A stretch of 38,184 bases of DNA, taken from assembly GCA_018715695.1 (NCBI GenBank), contig DVLB01000048.1:1-38184 (forward strand), given 5' to 3'. Shown in pieces: positions 1 to 6,932 of the stretch. The DNA is from Candidatus Galloscillospira stercoripullorum (GTDB lineage Bacteria > Bacillota > Clostridia > Oscillospirales > Oscillospiraceae). The notes beneath the pieces were generated by a model. That model saw only the letters and a list, made by a program, of their open reading frames with translations. It was not told the DNA's origin and ran no database searches. The translations under genes were made by a program, and so were the position numbers. How positions within the stretch are numbered: position 1 is the first letter of the stretch; the number at the start of each line of letters is the position of its first letter.

Positions 1-51
1 TCCCAGCCTTCCAAGCTGGTCGCGTGGGTTCGATTCCCATCACCCGCTCCA
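1..51 (+). tRNA. tRNA-Gly (anticodon TCC), 5' end outside the window
   Basis: Only the 3' part is present. An anticodon stem-loop with TCC at 10-12 is followed by the T arm (GGTTCGATTCC) and an acceptor strand ending in a genome-encoded CCA at 49-51. It is the first visible member of a five-gene tRNA cluster. Confidence 0.9.
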
Positions 52-54
52 TAC

Positions 55-131
<77 letters not shown>

Positions 132-189
132 GGTATTTTGGCCTCATCTTTGGACGTAGCATTTTGGTATCCTGCACTCCCTCCCCTGT

Positions 190-293
190 CGCGAATCGGG
201 CATCGCCCAACGGCTCGCCCTCTTCGGAAGGGACTTTGAGGGGTCCAACGTGCCCCTGGCACGTTGTCCTACCCTCAAACTTCAGGCGTGCCA
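190..293 (+). repeat. Structured repeat unit A ending in a tRNA-Arg 3' end copy
   Basis: The unit starts CGCGAAT, carries the segment TCTTCGGAAGGGACTTTG (a UUCG-type hairpin), then a long hairpin (arms about 238-256 and 261-277), then AAACTTCAGGCGTGCCA. The last 14 bases equal the end of tRNA-Arg. Together with unit B it fills the 339-base gap between tRNA-Arg and tRNA-His. I see no coding capacity that looks real; the open frames crossing it are short and are explained by the repeat. The function is unknown. Confidence 0.75.
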
Positions 294-352
294 TTCATCC
301 GGAAATTCTCCCGGATGCAACCCCAGCAGTCGCTGGCATTGGGCACTCCTGA

Positions 353-444
353 CGCGAATTAGGCTTTGCCTTCTTCGGAAGGGACTTTGGCTGGTGAACT
401 TGCCCCCGGCAAGTTCACTGGTCGGCCAAACTTCAGGCGTGCCA
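353..444 (+). repeat. Structured repeat unit B, diverged copy of unit A
   Basis: This unit has the same order of parts as unit A: a CGCGAATT start, the identical TCTTCGGAAGGGACTTTG block, a long hairpin, then AAACTTCAGGCGTGCCA. The hairpin arms differ in sequence from those of unit A (GTGAACTTGCC with GGCAAGTTCAC here, CAACGTGCC with GGCACGTTG there), yet both pair perfectly. The structure rather than the sequence therefore appears to be kept. Confidence 0.75.
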
Positions 445-470
445 GGTTGTTCCCCATTCTCCCCTTATAT

Positions 471-547
471 GGTGGGTGTAGTTCAGTTGGTAGAGCATCG
501 GATTGTGGTTCCGAGTGTCGCGGGTTCGAGTCCCGTCACCCACCCCA
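471..547 (+). tRNA. tRNA-His (anticodon GTG)
   Basis: The acceptor GTGGGTG (472-478) pairs with CACCCAC (537-543). An extra G at 471 faces C544, as is typical of tRNA-His. The anticodon loop contains GTG, and CCA is encoded at 545-547. Confidence 0.95.
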
Positions 548-564
548 TACGTCTCAAGGCGAGA

Positions 565-588
565 GGGCCGGAGCGTCCGCTCCGGCCC
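565..588 (+). terminator. Strong hairpin between tRNA-His and tRNA-Gln
   Basis: GGGCCGGAGCG and CGCTCCGGCCC are perfect complements with a two-base loop and are followed by TTCGCTTTT. It may be a terminator or a processing spacer between tRNA genes. The T stretch is interrupted, so termination is uncertain. Confidence 0.5.
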
Positions 589-610
589 TTCGCTTTTGAT
601 TTTCGGATAT

Positions 611-685
611 TGGGGTGTAGCCAAGCGGTAAGGCACGGGACTTTGACTCCCGCATTCGCTGGTTCGAGTCCAGCCATCCCAGCCA
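611..685 (+). tRNA. tRNA-Gln (anticodon TTG)
   Basis: The acceptor TGGGGTG pairs with CATCCCA, the anticodon loop is CTTTGAC, the T arm is GGTTCGAGTCC, and CCA is encoded at 683-685. Confidence 0.95.
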
Positions 686-730
686 CGCTTCTCTCCCGCG
701 CCCGGCCATGCGGCGCGCACAAATAAAGCT

Positions 731-806
731 GACCCAGTAGCTCAGTTGGTAGAGCAACGCCCTTTTAAGGCGAAGGTCCGGGGTTCGAGTCCCCGCTGGG
801 TCACCA
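731..806 (+). tRNA. tRNA-Lys (anticodon TTT)
   Basis: The acceptor GACCCAG pairs with CTGGGTC, the anticodon loop is CTTTTAA, and CCA is encoded at 804-806. It is the last tRNA of the cluster and is followed at once by a terminator. Confidence 0.95.
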
Positions 807-807
807 A

Positions 808-841
808 AAAGAAGGACACGCTTAGGCGTGTCCTTCTTTTT
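808..841 (+). terminator. Rho-independent terminator of the tRNA cluster
   Basis: AAGAAGGACACGC, a TTAG loop and GCGTGTCCTTCTT form a perfect stem flanked by A and T runs. Confidence 0.9.
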
Positions 842-924
842 GGGTTCCGGCGGCTAAGAGCCGCCTCCACCCCTTTGATTGAAATGCTCGGAGATGGCAA
901 AGCCGCACCCGCACCGCCATATTC

Positions 925-953
925 TTGCGCTACCTTTGTAAATCTGTTACACT
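925..953 (+). promoter_or_regulatory. Sigma-70-type promoter for the DJ-1/PfpI-like gene
   Basis: TTGCGC at 925-930 and TACACT at 948-953 are separated by 17 bases. The start codon lies 43 bases further on, behind AAGGAGG. Confidence 0.6.
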
Positions 954-996
954 AAATTCGTTGTACGCAATGCCCTACTGGTAAGGAGGCCGTGAT

Positions 997-1632
997 ATGA
1001 GAAAATTCGCCGTCATGTTATACCCCGACTTTTCTTTACAAGAGATTACCTGCCTGACATCCGCTTTGACCATCTGGTTTGGCCAATCCGTCGATTACAT
1101 CGCAAGCGAGAACAAAGAGTACCGCAGTGAAGAAGGCTTGCGTGTTCTCCCAACCAAAACAACCGCACAGGCAAACATTACGGATTATGATTGTGTCATC
1201 CTTCCCGGCACTATCAATCCGCTGCCTGCCCTGTTCGACAAATCCTTGATCGATTTTCTGAAAAGCGGAGCAAATACACCCGTTGTATTTGCGGCAATTT
1301 CCTCCTCCCCCGCCCTGTTGTCTAAAGCCGGAATTCTGGATGGCAAGAAATTCACCGCCGGGTATTTCATGCAACTGGCGGATACCTTCCCCTTTATCCA
1401 GAAAGAGAACTTTGTGCACAGAGCGGTGGTGGAGGACGGCAATGTCATTACTGCCATCGGGATGTTTTTCCGCGAATTTGCCGAGACAGTCTTAAAAAAA
1501 TTTCAGTACGATATTGGGCCCCGCTTTATGCGATATTCTCCGGAAGAATACACCGAAGAGCAGCTTACCTTTTACTGGTCTGAGAATGATTATCAAGAAT
1601 TTTTGGATGAATTAAAGGAATACCCTATGTAA
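997..1632 (+). CDS. DJ-1/PfpI-family protein lacking the usual nucleophilic cysteine
   Basis: This 211-residue protein starts at ATG behind a strong AAGGAGG. The N-terminal MRKFAVMLYPDFSLQE, the central DYDCVILPGT and the later FAAISSSP follow the DJ-1/PfpI (class I glutamine amidotransferase-like) fold. The family usually has A-x-C-H-G-P at the elbow that carries the reactive cysteine. Here that place reads A-I-S-S-S-P, so the cysteine is a serine and the histidine and glycine are also changed. A cysteine-dependent protease, glyoxalase or deglycase role is therefore unlikely; it may bind a ligand or act in regulation. Base composition is lower in GC than most of the window, as in the next gene, which suggests a shared acquired origin. 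The exact function is unknown. Confidence 0.75.
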   Translation: MRKFAVMLYPDFSLQEITCLTSALTIWFGQSVDYIASENKEYRSEEGLRVLPTKTTAQANITDYDCVILPGTINPLPALFDKSLIDFLKSGANTPVVFAAISSSPALLSKAGILDGKKFTAGYFMQLADTFPFIQKENFVHRAVVEDGNVITAIGMFFREFAETVLKKFQYDIGPRFMRYSPEEYTEEQLTFYWSENDYQEFLDELKEYPM

Positions 1633-1783
1633 AAAGCTATGCGTTGCGTCTCAATGCAGCCACAAAAGCAGCGGCGTCCATACCACTAATTTTTCGCTCT
1701 GCCCCAATATCTTTACGCCCACGCGCAAAAAGCCCCCTCCCCTCTTACTTGATTTGGGGAGCACTTAAACCGGAGGAAAACAG

Positions 1784-2293
1784 ATGCAAAACATTCAATA
1801 CGAAAACTTAACCATTCGTCAGGCCCAAGCTGCCGACGCCAAACAGCTGGCCGCTTGGTGGAACGATGGCACCGTGATGGCACACGCAGGCTTCCCCAAT
1901 GGCGTGGGGACCACCGAGGCCGAAGTTGCCAAAGGGCTTGGAAAGGGTTGTATGGTCATTCAGGAAGGTGACCGTTTGATCGGCGAGTGCAATTATCGCG
2001 AGGTGGAGGCCGGCACGGCCGAAATCGGCATCAAGATCTGCGAAACCGATTGTCAAAACAGAGGTGTGGGCAGAAAAATCTTGAGTCTGCTGATCGGATG
2101 GCTGTTCAGAAACGGCTATTCCAAAATCGTGCTCGACACAAATTTGAAGAACACGAGGGCCCAGCACGTTTATGAATCCCTCGGTTTCCGCAAAGTGAGG
2201 ACAAACATCGACGCTTGGAAGGACCAGGTTGGTCAGCTTCAATCGTCGGTCGATTATGAGTTGGTTGAGAAAGACTTCATCAGCTGTGTCTAA
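1784..2293 (+). CDS. GNAT-family N-acetyltransferase
   Basis: This 169-residue protein starts at ATG behind CCGGAGGAAAACAG. It is a complete GNAT fold. The acetyl-CoA pyrophosphate-binding signature Q-N-R-G-V-G lies at residues 91-96, followed by the helix KILSLLIGWLF, the strand SKIVLDTNLKN and the C-terminal ARxVYExLGF-type motif (AQHVYESLGFRKV). The N-terminal TIRQAQAADAKQLAAWW resembles aminoglycoside 6'-type and ribosomal-protein-type members, but the acceptor cannot be read from sequence. It stands alone, 151 bases after the DJ-1-like gene, with similarly low GC. No terminator is obvious after it. Confidence 0.85.
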   Translation: MQNIQYENLTIRQAQAADAKQLAAWWNDGTVMAHAGFPNGVGTTEAEVAKGLGKGCMVIQEGDRLIGECNYREVEAGTAEIGIKICETDCQNRGVGRKILSLLIGWLFRNGYSKIVLDTNLKNTRAQHVYESLGFRKVRTNIDAWKDQVGQLQSSVDYELVEKDFISCV

Positions 2294-2358
2294 GGACATG
2301 CTTGGGGGAACAAAAGTTTCTGTCGCCACACCCCAATTTTCTTTTCCCGGGGAGGCGC

Positions 2359-2387
2359 TGGAAATCTGGCCCTTCATCGGGTATAAT
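2359..2387 (+). promoter_or_regulatory. Promoter of the TlpA redox operon
   Basis: TGGAAA at 2359-2364 and a perfect TATAAT at 2382-2387 are separated by 17 bases. The start codon at 2416 follows a GGAGG site. Confidence 0.65.
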
Positions 2388-2415
2388 GGAGCAAATCTTC
2401 CGTCTGGAGGTCACT

Positions 2416-2997
2416 ATGAAACGCCTTGCCCTACTGTTCGCGCTGTGTCTTACCCTGCTTCTGTCCGCCTGTTCCTCCCCTGCCGCGTCGGGCACACCGT
2501 CCCCCTCGCCCTCTTCTTCCGCGCCGGAGGAGGAGACGCCGGGGGTGCTCTCCTCCTTCACCGCCGTGGACCTGGAGGGCAATGACATCACCCAGTCCGT
2601 CCTGGAGGGTCACACTCTCACCATGGTCAATGTCTGGGCTACCTTCTGCACCCCCTGCATCGGGGAGATGCCCGATCTGGGTGAGCTGGCAGCTGAGTAT
2701 GAGGAAAAGGGCGTGCAGATCATCGGTCTGGTCTCTGACGTTCTGGATGCGGAGGGGGCGGTGGATGAGGATCAGCTCTCCCTGGCCCAGGACATCGTGG
2801 AGCAAACCGGTGCAAACTATCTCCATATCATTCCCGGGTCCGACCTCTATCCCCTGCTCTATCAGATCACCTCGGTGCCCACCACATTTTTTGTGGATGA
2901 GACGGGCACGCAGGTAGGCTACACCTATCTTGGGGCTAAGGAGAAGGAAGACTGGCAGGCCATCCTGGACGATCTGCTGGAGGAGGTAGCGCCGTGA
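2416..2997 (+). CDS. TlpA-like thioredoxin-fold lipoprotein
   Basis: This 193-residue protein is an extracytoplasmic thiol:disulfide oxidoreductase. It starts at the ATG after CTGGAGGTCACT; the longer open frame upstream overlaps the promoter. A lipoprotein signal (MKRLALLFALCLTLLLSAC) places the lipidated cysteine at residue 19, and a Ser/Pro-rich linker runs to about residue 45. The thioredoxin-like domain has WATFC-T-P-C with the redox pair at C78 and C81, and a cis-proline region TSVPTTFF. It heads a three-gene operon with the CD1871A-type peptide (4-base overlap) and a polyferredoxin-like membrane protein. A likely role is passing electrons to or from surface thiols, with reducing power supplied by the downstream iron-sulfur protein. 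Confidence 0.85.
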   Translation: MKRLALLFALCLTLLLSACSSPAASGTPSPSPSSSAPEEETPGVLSSFTAVDLEGNDITQSVLEGHTLTMVNVWATFCTPCIGEMPDLGELAAEYEEKGVQIIGLVSDVLDAEGAVDEDQLSLAQDIVEQTGANYLHIIPGSDLYPLLYQITSVPTTFFVDETGTQVGYTYLGAKEKEDWQAILDDLLEEVAP

Positions 2998-3140
2998 AAT
3001 TTCTCCGTTCCAACGCTCCCGCGGTGGTCCTGCTCTCCGTGGGGATTCTGTTCCTGCTCCTGGGAATCTGGCGGGGGGAGCCGGGCGAGGTCCTGCGCAA
3101 GGCGGTCACCATCTGCATGGAGTGTATCGGCCTTGGATAG
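2994..3140 (+). CDS. CD1871A-family small CXXC membrane peptide
   Basis: This 48-residue protein starts at GTG, which overlaps the stop of the TlpA-like gene by four bases. One hydrophobic segment (about residues 9-26, VVLLSVGILFLLLGIW) is followed by RGEPGEVLRKAV and a C-terminal T-I-C-M-E-C-I-G-L-G. This layout matches the small CXXC peptides named after C. difficile CD1871A that sit between TlpA-like and 4Fe-4S membrane proteins in clostridia. The pair C41/C44 is probably a redox relay between its neighbours; that role is an inference from position. The next gene overlaps its end by eight bases, so the three genes are probably translationally coupled. Confidence 0.8.
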   Translation: MKFLRSNAPAVVLLSVGILFLLLGIWRGEPGEVLRKAVTICMECIGLG

Positions 3141-4017
3141 GCGGTGGGTGCACCGGGTGGGCCGGGTGCGTACGGCGGTGCAGCTGGCCTTTGCCGCCCT
3201 CACCAACGGCTACGCCGCCGGCTTCCTCAAGGGGACTATTTATAAGGGCGAGGGCAAATACCTGTGCCTGCCGGGCCTGAACTGCTACTCCTGCCCCGGC
3301 GCTCTGGGCTCCTGCCCGCTGGGCGCCTTTCAGGCGGTGATCACCGGCCGGGACCGGTCCTTTTCCTTTTATGTGGCCGGCTTTCTGCTCTTGTTCGGGG
3401 CGGTGCTGGGCCGCTTTGTGTGCGGGTGGCTGTGCCCCTTCGGTCTGGTCCAGGACCTACTCCACAAGATACCCTTCCCCCGCAAGTGGCGCGTCCTGCC
3501 CGGAGAGCGGGGCCTGCGGGCTTTGAAATACGTCCTGCTTGTCCTCTTTGTGATCCTGCTGCCGCTGACGGTACTGGACGTGGTAGGCCAGGGCCAGCCG
3601 TGGTTTTGCAAGTACATTTGCCCCTCCGGCACCCTGCTGGGCGGCATCCCACTGGTGGCATCCAATCCCGCCCTACGCTCCGCTCTGTCCTGGCTATTTG
3701 CCTGGAAGGGGGCCCTGCTGGCGGCTGTGGTGCTGCTCTCGGTGGTGCTCTGGCGGCCCTTCTGCCGGTATCTGTGCCCGCTGGGGGCGGTGTACGGGCT
3801 CTTCAATCCGGTGGCCCTGTGCCGCTATGCCATTCGGGAGGACAAATGCACCCGCTGCGGCAGCTGTCAGGCTGCCTGCCCCATGGACCTGCCGGTCTAC
3901 CGCCAGCCCAACACCACCCAGTGCATCCGCTGCGGCAAATGCCGCGCGGCCTGTCCCCAGGATGCCATTGCCCTGCTCTCCCCCCTGTCGTACCGTCGAG
4001 CTGGGAAGTCTGATTGA
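3133..4017 (+). CDS. NapH/YccM-like 4Fe-4S polyferredoxin membrane protein
   Basis: This 294-residue protein probably starts at TTG 3133, inside the end of the preceding gene; a GTG at 3148 is an alternative. Several membrane segments alternate with cysteine motifs of the NapH/CcoG-like kind: CYSCPGALGSCPLG, CGWLCPFG, CKYICPSG and CRYLCPLG. The C terminus holds two ferredoxin clusters, C-T-R-C-G-S-C-x3-C-P and C-I-R-C-G-K-C-x3-C-P. The protein should move electrons from a cytoplasmic donor across the membrane, here presumably to the CXXC peptide and the TlpA-like lipoprotein. The stop codon lies inside the -35 box of the galE promoter. Confidence 0.85.
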   Translation: MDRRWVHRVGRVRTAVQLAFAALTNGYAAGFLKGTIYKGEGKYLCLPGLNCYSCPGALGSCPLGAFQAVITGRDRSFSFYVAGFLLLFGAVLGRFVCGWLCPFGLVQDLLHKIPFPRKWRVLPGERGLRALKYVLLVLFVILLPLTVLDVVGQGQPWFCKYICPSGTLLGGIPLVASNPALRSALSWLFAWKGALLAAVVLLSVVLWRPFCRYLCPLGAVYGLFNPVALCRYAIREDKCTRCGSCQAACPMDLPVYRQPNTTQCIRCGKCRAACPQDAIALLSPLSYRRAGKSD

Positions 4018-4042
4018 CGCTGAGGGCCGGAGCGGATATAAT
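4014..4042 (+). promoter_or_regulatory. Near-consensus promoter of galE
   Basis: TTGACG at 4014-4019 and a perfect TATAAT at 4037-4042 are separated by 17 bases. The -35 box contains the stop codon of the upstream gene. Confidence 0.85.
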
Positions 4043-4106
4043 AGGCTTGTCCCAACCATTTTCCGGCGGCAGCGACGCCGGAGGCATATGACTGGAGGTC
4101 AACTGT

Positions 4107-5093
4107 ATGTCGATTCTTGTCACCGGCGGCGCCGGTTATATCGGATCTCACTGTGTGGCCGCCCTGCTGGAGCGGGGCGAGGACGTGGTGGTAGCGGACA
4201 ATCTGGTCACCGGCCACAAGGAAGCCCTGAAGGGCGGGCGTTTCTACGAGGGCGATGTGTCCAACCGCGCCTTTCTGGACCAGCTCTTTGAGCGGGAGCA
4301 TATCGACGCGGTGATCCATTTCGCGGCCTTCTCCCTGGTGGGTGAGAGCGTGAACCTGCCGGAGAAGTACTTCCGCAACAATGTGGTCGGCGGCCTGACC
4401 CTGATGGAGTCCATGGTAGCCCACGAGGTACCCTACCTGGTCTTTTCCTCCACGGCGGCCACCTACGGGGAGCCGGAGTACACCCCCATTGACGAGGTCC
4501 ATCCCCAGAACCCCACCAATCCGTACGGCGAAAGCAAGCGCATCGTGGAGTCCATGCTCAAGTGGTCTGACCGGGCCCACGGCCTGCGTTTTGTGCCGCT
4601 GCGGTACTTCAACGTGGCGGGGGCCTGGCGGGACGGGAGCATCGGCGAGGACCACCGGCCCGAGACCCATCTCATCCCCATGATCCTCAAGGCGGCCCAG
4701 GGAAAGGTGCCCTCTCTCAAGCTTTTCGGCACCGACTATCCCACCCGGGACGGCACCTGCATCCGGGACTATATCCATGTGGAGGACCTGATCGACGCCC
4801 ATTTCCTGGCTCTGGACTATCTGCGCGCGGGCAATCCGTCCACGGCCTTCAACCTTGGCAACGGCCAGGGCTTTTCCAACCGGGAGATCATTGAGGCGGC
4901 CCGCCGCGTGACGGGCGCGGAGATCCCCGTGGAGGAGGCTCCCCGCCGCGCCGGTGACCCGGCCACCCTGGTGGCCTCCAGCCGCAAAGCCAAGGAGGTC
5001 CTGGGCTGGGAGCCCAAGCATCCCGATGTGGAGGATGTCATCGCCTCCGCCTGGCGGTGGCACAGCGCCCATCCCAACGGCTATGGAGCGTGA
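4107..5093 (+). CDS. galE: UDP-glucose 4-epimerase
   Basis: This 328-residue protein starts at ATG behind TGGAGGTCAACTGT. It is a complete extended short-chain dehydrogenase. The NAD-binding TGGAGYIGSH lies at residues 6-15, the active-site serine region LVFSSTAATYG is near 111-121, and the catalytic Y140-x3-K144 is in NPYGESK. The C-terminal AGDPATLVASSRKAKEVLGW is typical of GalE. It interconverts UDP-glucose and UDP-galactose for galactose use and for surface sugars. It has its own promoter. A 15-codon phosphatase-like remnant follows eight bases after the stop. Confidence 0.95.
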   Translation: MSILVTGGAGYIGSHCVAALLERGEDVVVADNLVTGHKEALKGGRFYEGDVSNRAFLDQLFEREHIDAVIHFAAFSLVGESVNLPEKYFRNNVVGGLTLMESMVAHEVPYLVFSSTAATYGEPEYTPIDEVHPQNPTNPYGESKRIVESMLKWSDRAHGLRFVPLRYFNVAGAWRDGSIGEDHRPETHLIPMILKAAQGKVPSLKLFGTDYPTRDGTCIRDYIHVEDLIDAHFLALDYLRAGNPSTAFNLGNGQGFSNREIIEAARRVTGAEIPVEEAPRRAGDPATLVASSRKAKEVLGWEPKHPDVEDVIASAWRWHSAHPNGYGA

Positions 5094-5100
5094 AGGCGGT

Positions 5101-5148
5101 ATGAAGCGGCGCCTGTTCGTCTGCCACGGCAGGATCGACCGGATATGA
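5101..5148 (+). pseudogene. Possible 5' remnant of a low-molecular-weight phosphatase gene
   Basis: A 15-codon frame encodes MKRRLFVCHGRIDRI and is preceded by AAGGCGGT seven bases after the galE stop. Its FVCHG-I-R pattern matches the start of the intact phosphatase at 6377 (MAKILFVCHGNICRS), and about 22 of 29 bases agree in the core. The frame stops before the second half of the active-site loop. I read it as the leftover start of an older galE-linked phosphatase gene interrupted by the AT-rich insert; chance similarity is possible. Confidence 0.4.
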
Positions 5149-5174
5149 AAAAATGCTTGTAAATCAAGCTTTTT
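5148..5174 (+). terminator. Possible terminator after galE
   Basis: A-rich sequence, GCTTG, a TAAAT loop, CAAGC and TTTTT make a short hairpin with A/T flanks. The stem is only five strong pairs. Confidence 0.45.
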
Positions 5175-5294
5175 CTGTGTTTCGGCCTCGGTTTCAGCAA
5201 CGATTTACCAACATTTTTGGAGAATCACACTTGCCCACAAAGCAAGAATCATGCAGCCGCGATATTAAATACTTCGCCATGAGCACCATTTCTC

Positions 5295-5999
5295 TCAGAC
5301 GGTCATTGTCCAGACGGTCTCGCCCGTTTCTGTATCTTTTATTCGCACGGTTGCGCTGCGCAGGCCATGCGGTATATTGTCGCATGTACTCAAATCGATC
5401 TGGTAGGCAAAATGATCCCAGTCTCGAAAACAGCTTAGTCTGGCTGCATCGTTTTCCGCCAGTGAAATGCAATCTGCAATATATGTGCTGTTCTCAAGGA
5501 TATGCGGATAAGATGCGACAAGCATGACCATTTTTAGGGAGCAGCTCCAGCTCTCCCTCCACCATTCATCATCAATCTTACAGCCGTCACATAGTTCCAT
5601 ATCGACGAAGATGTGCTCGACGAGGATCTCTGCGGAATGGCAGTCCAACCCATGCTCAAGAAGGACATGAAGTATTTTCAGGCCACCTTCGGTATTGACA
5701 AACGCCAAGTCCCATAACGGGTTGATGTTGTTTTCGTCATCATCCGGAATGTTTCTGGCTGTGATATCCATCCCGTATGCAAAAAACAGGCGAAGCAACT
5801 CCGGCATCGCATCAGCCATTTTTTCGTCATCTGCCGAAGAATAGAATAGCTCGCTCAGGATGTATGCATGCTGCTCATTTGCATCTGGACTACCCAACGG
5901 GTCTGCTCCCCGCCTGAGCAACTCTTCAACCTTGATTAGGTCACACCCTTTTGCCGCTTCCAGCAATTCTTTGTTTAAGACGAACTGTGCTGTATCCAT
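5295..5999 (-). CDS. Ankyrin-repeat-like protein
   Basis: This 234-residue protein starts at ATG 5999 behind AAAGGTGCGCT. It contains ankyrin-like units: KELLEAAKGCDLIKVEELLRRGADP (about residues 9-33), a middle region ending LLRLFFAYGMDITARN, then NPLWDLAFVNTEGGLKILHVLLEHGLD. The C-terminal half is acidic and not obviously repetitive. There is no signal peptide or membrane segment, so it is probably a cytoplasmic protein-binding protein. Stand-alone proteins of this type in Firmicutes are often accessory or immunity-like; nothing here proves that. It is the only clear gene in an AT-rich insert (about 5150-6370) between galE and the phosphatase, which suggests horizontal acquisition. Confidence 0.7.
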   Translation of the reverse strand: MDTAQFVLNKELLEAAKGCDLIKVEELLRRGADPLGSPDANEQHAYILSELFYSSADDEKMADAMPELLRLFFAYGMDITARNIPDDDENNINPLWDLAFVNTEGGLKILHVLLEHGLDCHSAEILVEHIFVDMELCDGCKIDDEWWRESWSCSLKMVMLVASYPHILENSTYIADCISLAENDAARLSCFRDWDHFAYQIDLSTCDNIPHGLRSATVRIKDTETGETVWTMTV

Positions 6000-6020
6000 A
6001 GCGCACCTTTACCTTTCTTT

Positions 6021-6045
6021 GTGAAACGGATGAAAACCGTTTCAC
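6021..6045 (-). promoter_or_regulatory. Inverted repeat in the ankyrin gene leader
   Basis: GTGAAACGG, a seven-base spacer and CCGTTTCAC form a perfect 9-base inverted repeat 22 to 46 bases upstream of the start codon. It could be an operator or an RNA hairpin. A weak -10-like TACGAT (6055-6050) lies just upstream of it on the minus strand. Confidence 0.45.
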
Positions 6046-6376
6046 TTATATCGTATTTTTATGGTTGCTATCTATGGATAACATTGTGCTACTGCTTTAG
6101 AAATAATGCAAGTGCTTATGAGAAGAGCAAAAACAGAAAGGGGCACCCGTTATTTCCTGATAGCTAAAGAAGTGTCCGCGTGTGGCGAACGCTGAAAGCT
6201 GTCCGTTGGTAAAGCGGATTTCTTTCCCAGCATTGCAAAACATAGAAGATCCCGAGAAGATTCGAGAAGGCATCTCCAAAACAAGCGAAAGCTCAGGCTA
6301 CATGAAAAGTACGAAAAACCCTGTAATATCAAGCGTTTGAGAAGAAAGACAGGACTTGTGAGGAGTTATAAAAAAG
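6046..6376. other. AT-rich spacer without a clear gene
   Basis: This stretch separates the divergently transcribed ankyrin and phosphatase genes. One plus-strand frame is open from 6164 to 6340 with plausible codons (SCPLVKRISFPALQNIEDPE in the middle) but has no upstream start codon, so it may be the tail of a lost gene. I do not recognise it. GAGGAG before 6377 is the phosphatase ribosome site. I found no convincing promoter. Confidence 0.4.
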
Positions 6377-6841
6377 ATGGCCAAAATACTTTTTGTGTGC
6401 CACGGCAATATCTGCCGCAGCCCCATGGCGGAATTCGTCATGAAGGACCTGGTGTCCAAGGCGGGGCTGTCCGGTGAGTTTGAGATCGCTTCGGCGGCGG
6501 TAAGCAGCGAGGAGCTGGGCAATCCGGTCTATCCTCCCGCGGCCCGGGAGCTCTCCCGCCACGGAATCCACTGCGCAGGCAAGCGGGCCCGACGGCTGAC
6601 CCGGGAAGACTATGACCTTTACGACCTGCTCATCGCCATGGACCACTCCAATCTCAGCGGAATGGCGCGTATCTGCGGGGGTGACCCGGAGGGGAAATTC
6701 TCCCTGCTGCTCTCCCACGCCGGCCGTCCCGACGAGGAGGTGGCTGATCCCTGGTATACGGGAAATTTTGAGGCCACCTGGAGCGATGTGCTCTCCGGCT
6801 GCGAAGGTCTCCTGGCTCACCTGACAGGCAAGGTCTCCTGA
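6377..6841 (+). CDS. Low-molecular-weight protein-tyrosine-phosphatase family protein
   Basis: This 154-residue protein starts at ATG behind GAGGAG. The P-loop V-C-H-G-N-I-C-R-S at residues 7-15 gives the C-x5-R-S active site (C8, R14), and the general-acid loop appears as EVADPWYTGNFEATW near the C terminus. The length is normal for the family. It should remove phosphate from phosphotyrosine or, in the arsenate-reductase branch, reduce arsenate; the DPWY loop favours a phosphatase. GC content returns to the genomic level here, unlike the preceding insert. A strong bidirectional terminator follows. Confidence 0.9.
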   Translation: MAKILFVCHGNICRSPMAEFVMKDLVSKAGLSGEFEIASAAVSSEELGNPVYPPAARELSRHGIHCAGKRARRLTREDYDLYDLLIAMDHSNLSGMARICGGDPEGKFSLLLSHAGRPDEEVADPWYTGNFEATWSDVLSGCEGLLAHLTGKVS

Positions 6842-6856
6842 CTGTCCTTTCCAAAC

Positions 6857-6891
6857 AAAAAGCTCCGGCCACCACGGTGGCCGGAGCTTTT
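6857..6891 (+). terminator. Bidirectional terminator
   Basis: AAAAGCTCCGGCCACC, a two-base AC loop and GGTGGCCGGAGCTTTT form a perfect stem with A and T runs. It serves the convergent phosphatase and MFS genes. Confidence 0.95.
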
Positions 6892-6932
6892 CTGCGTCTT
6901 TCATCTTCAGCAGCGTTTTAGAAGTTACCCGG

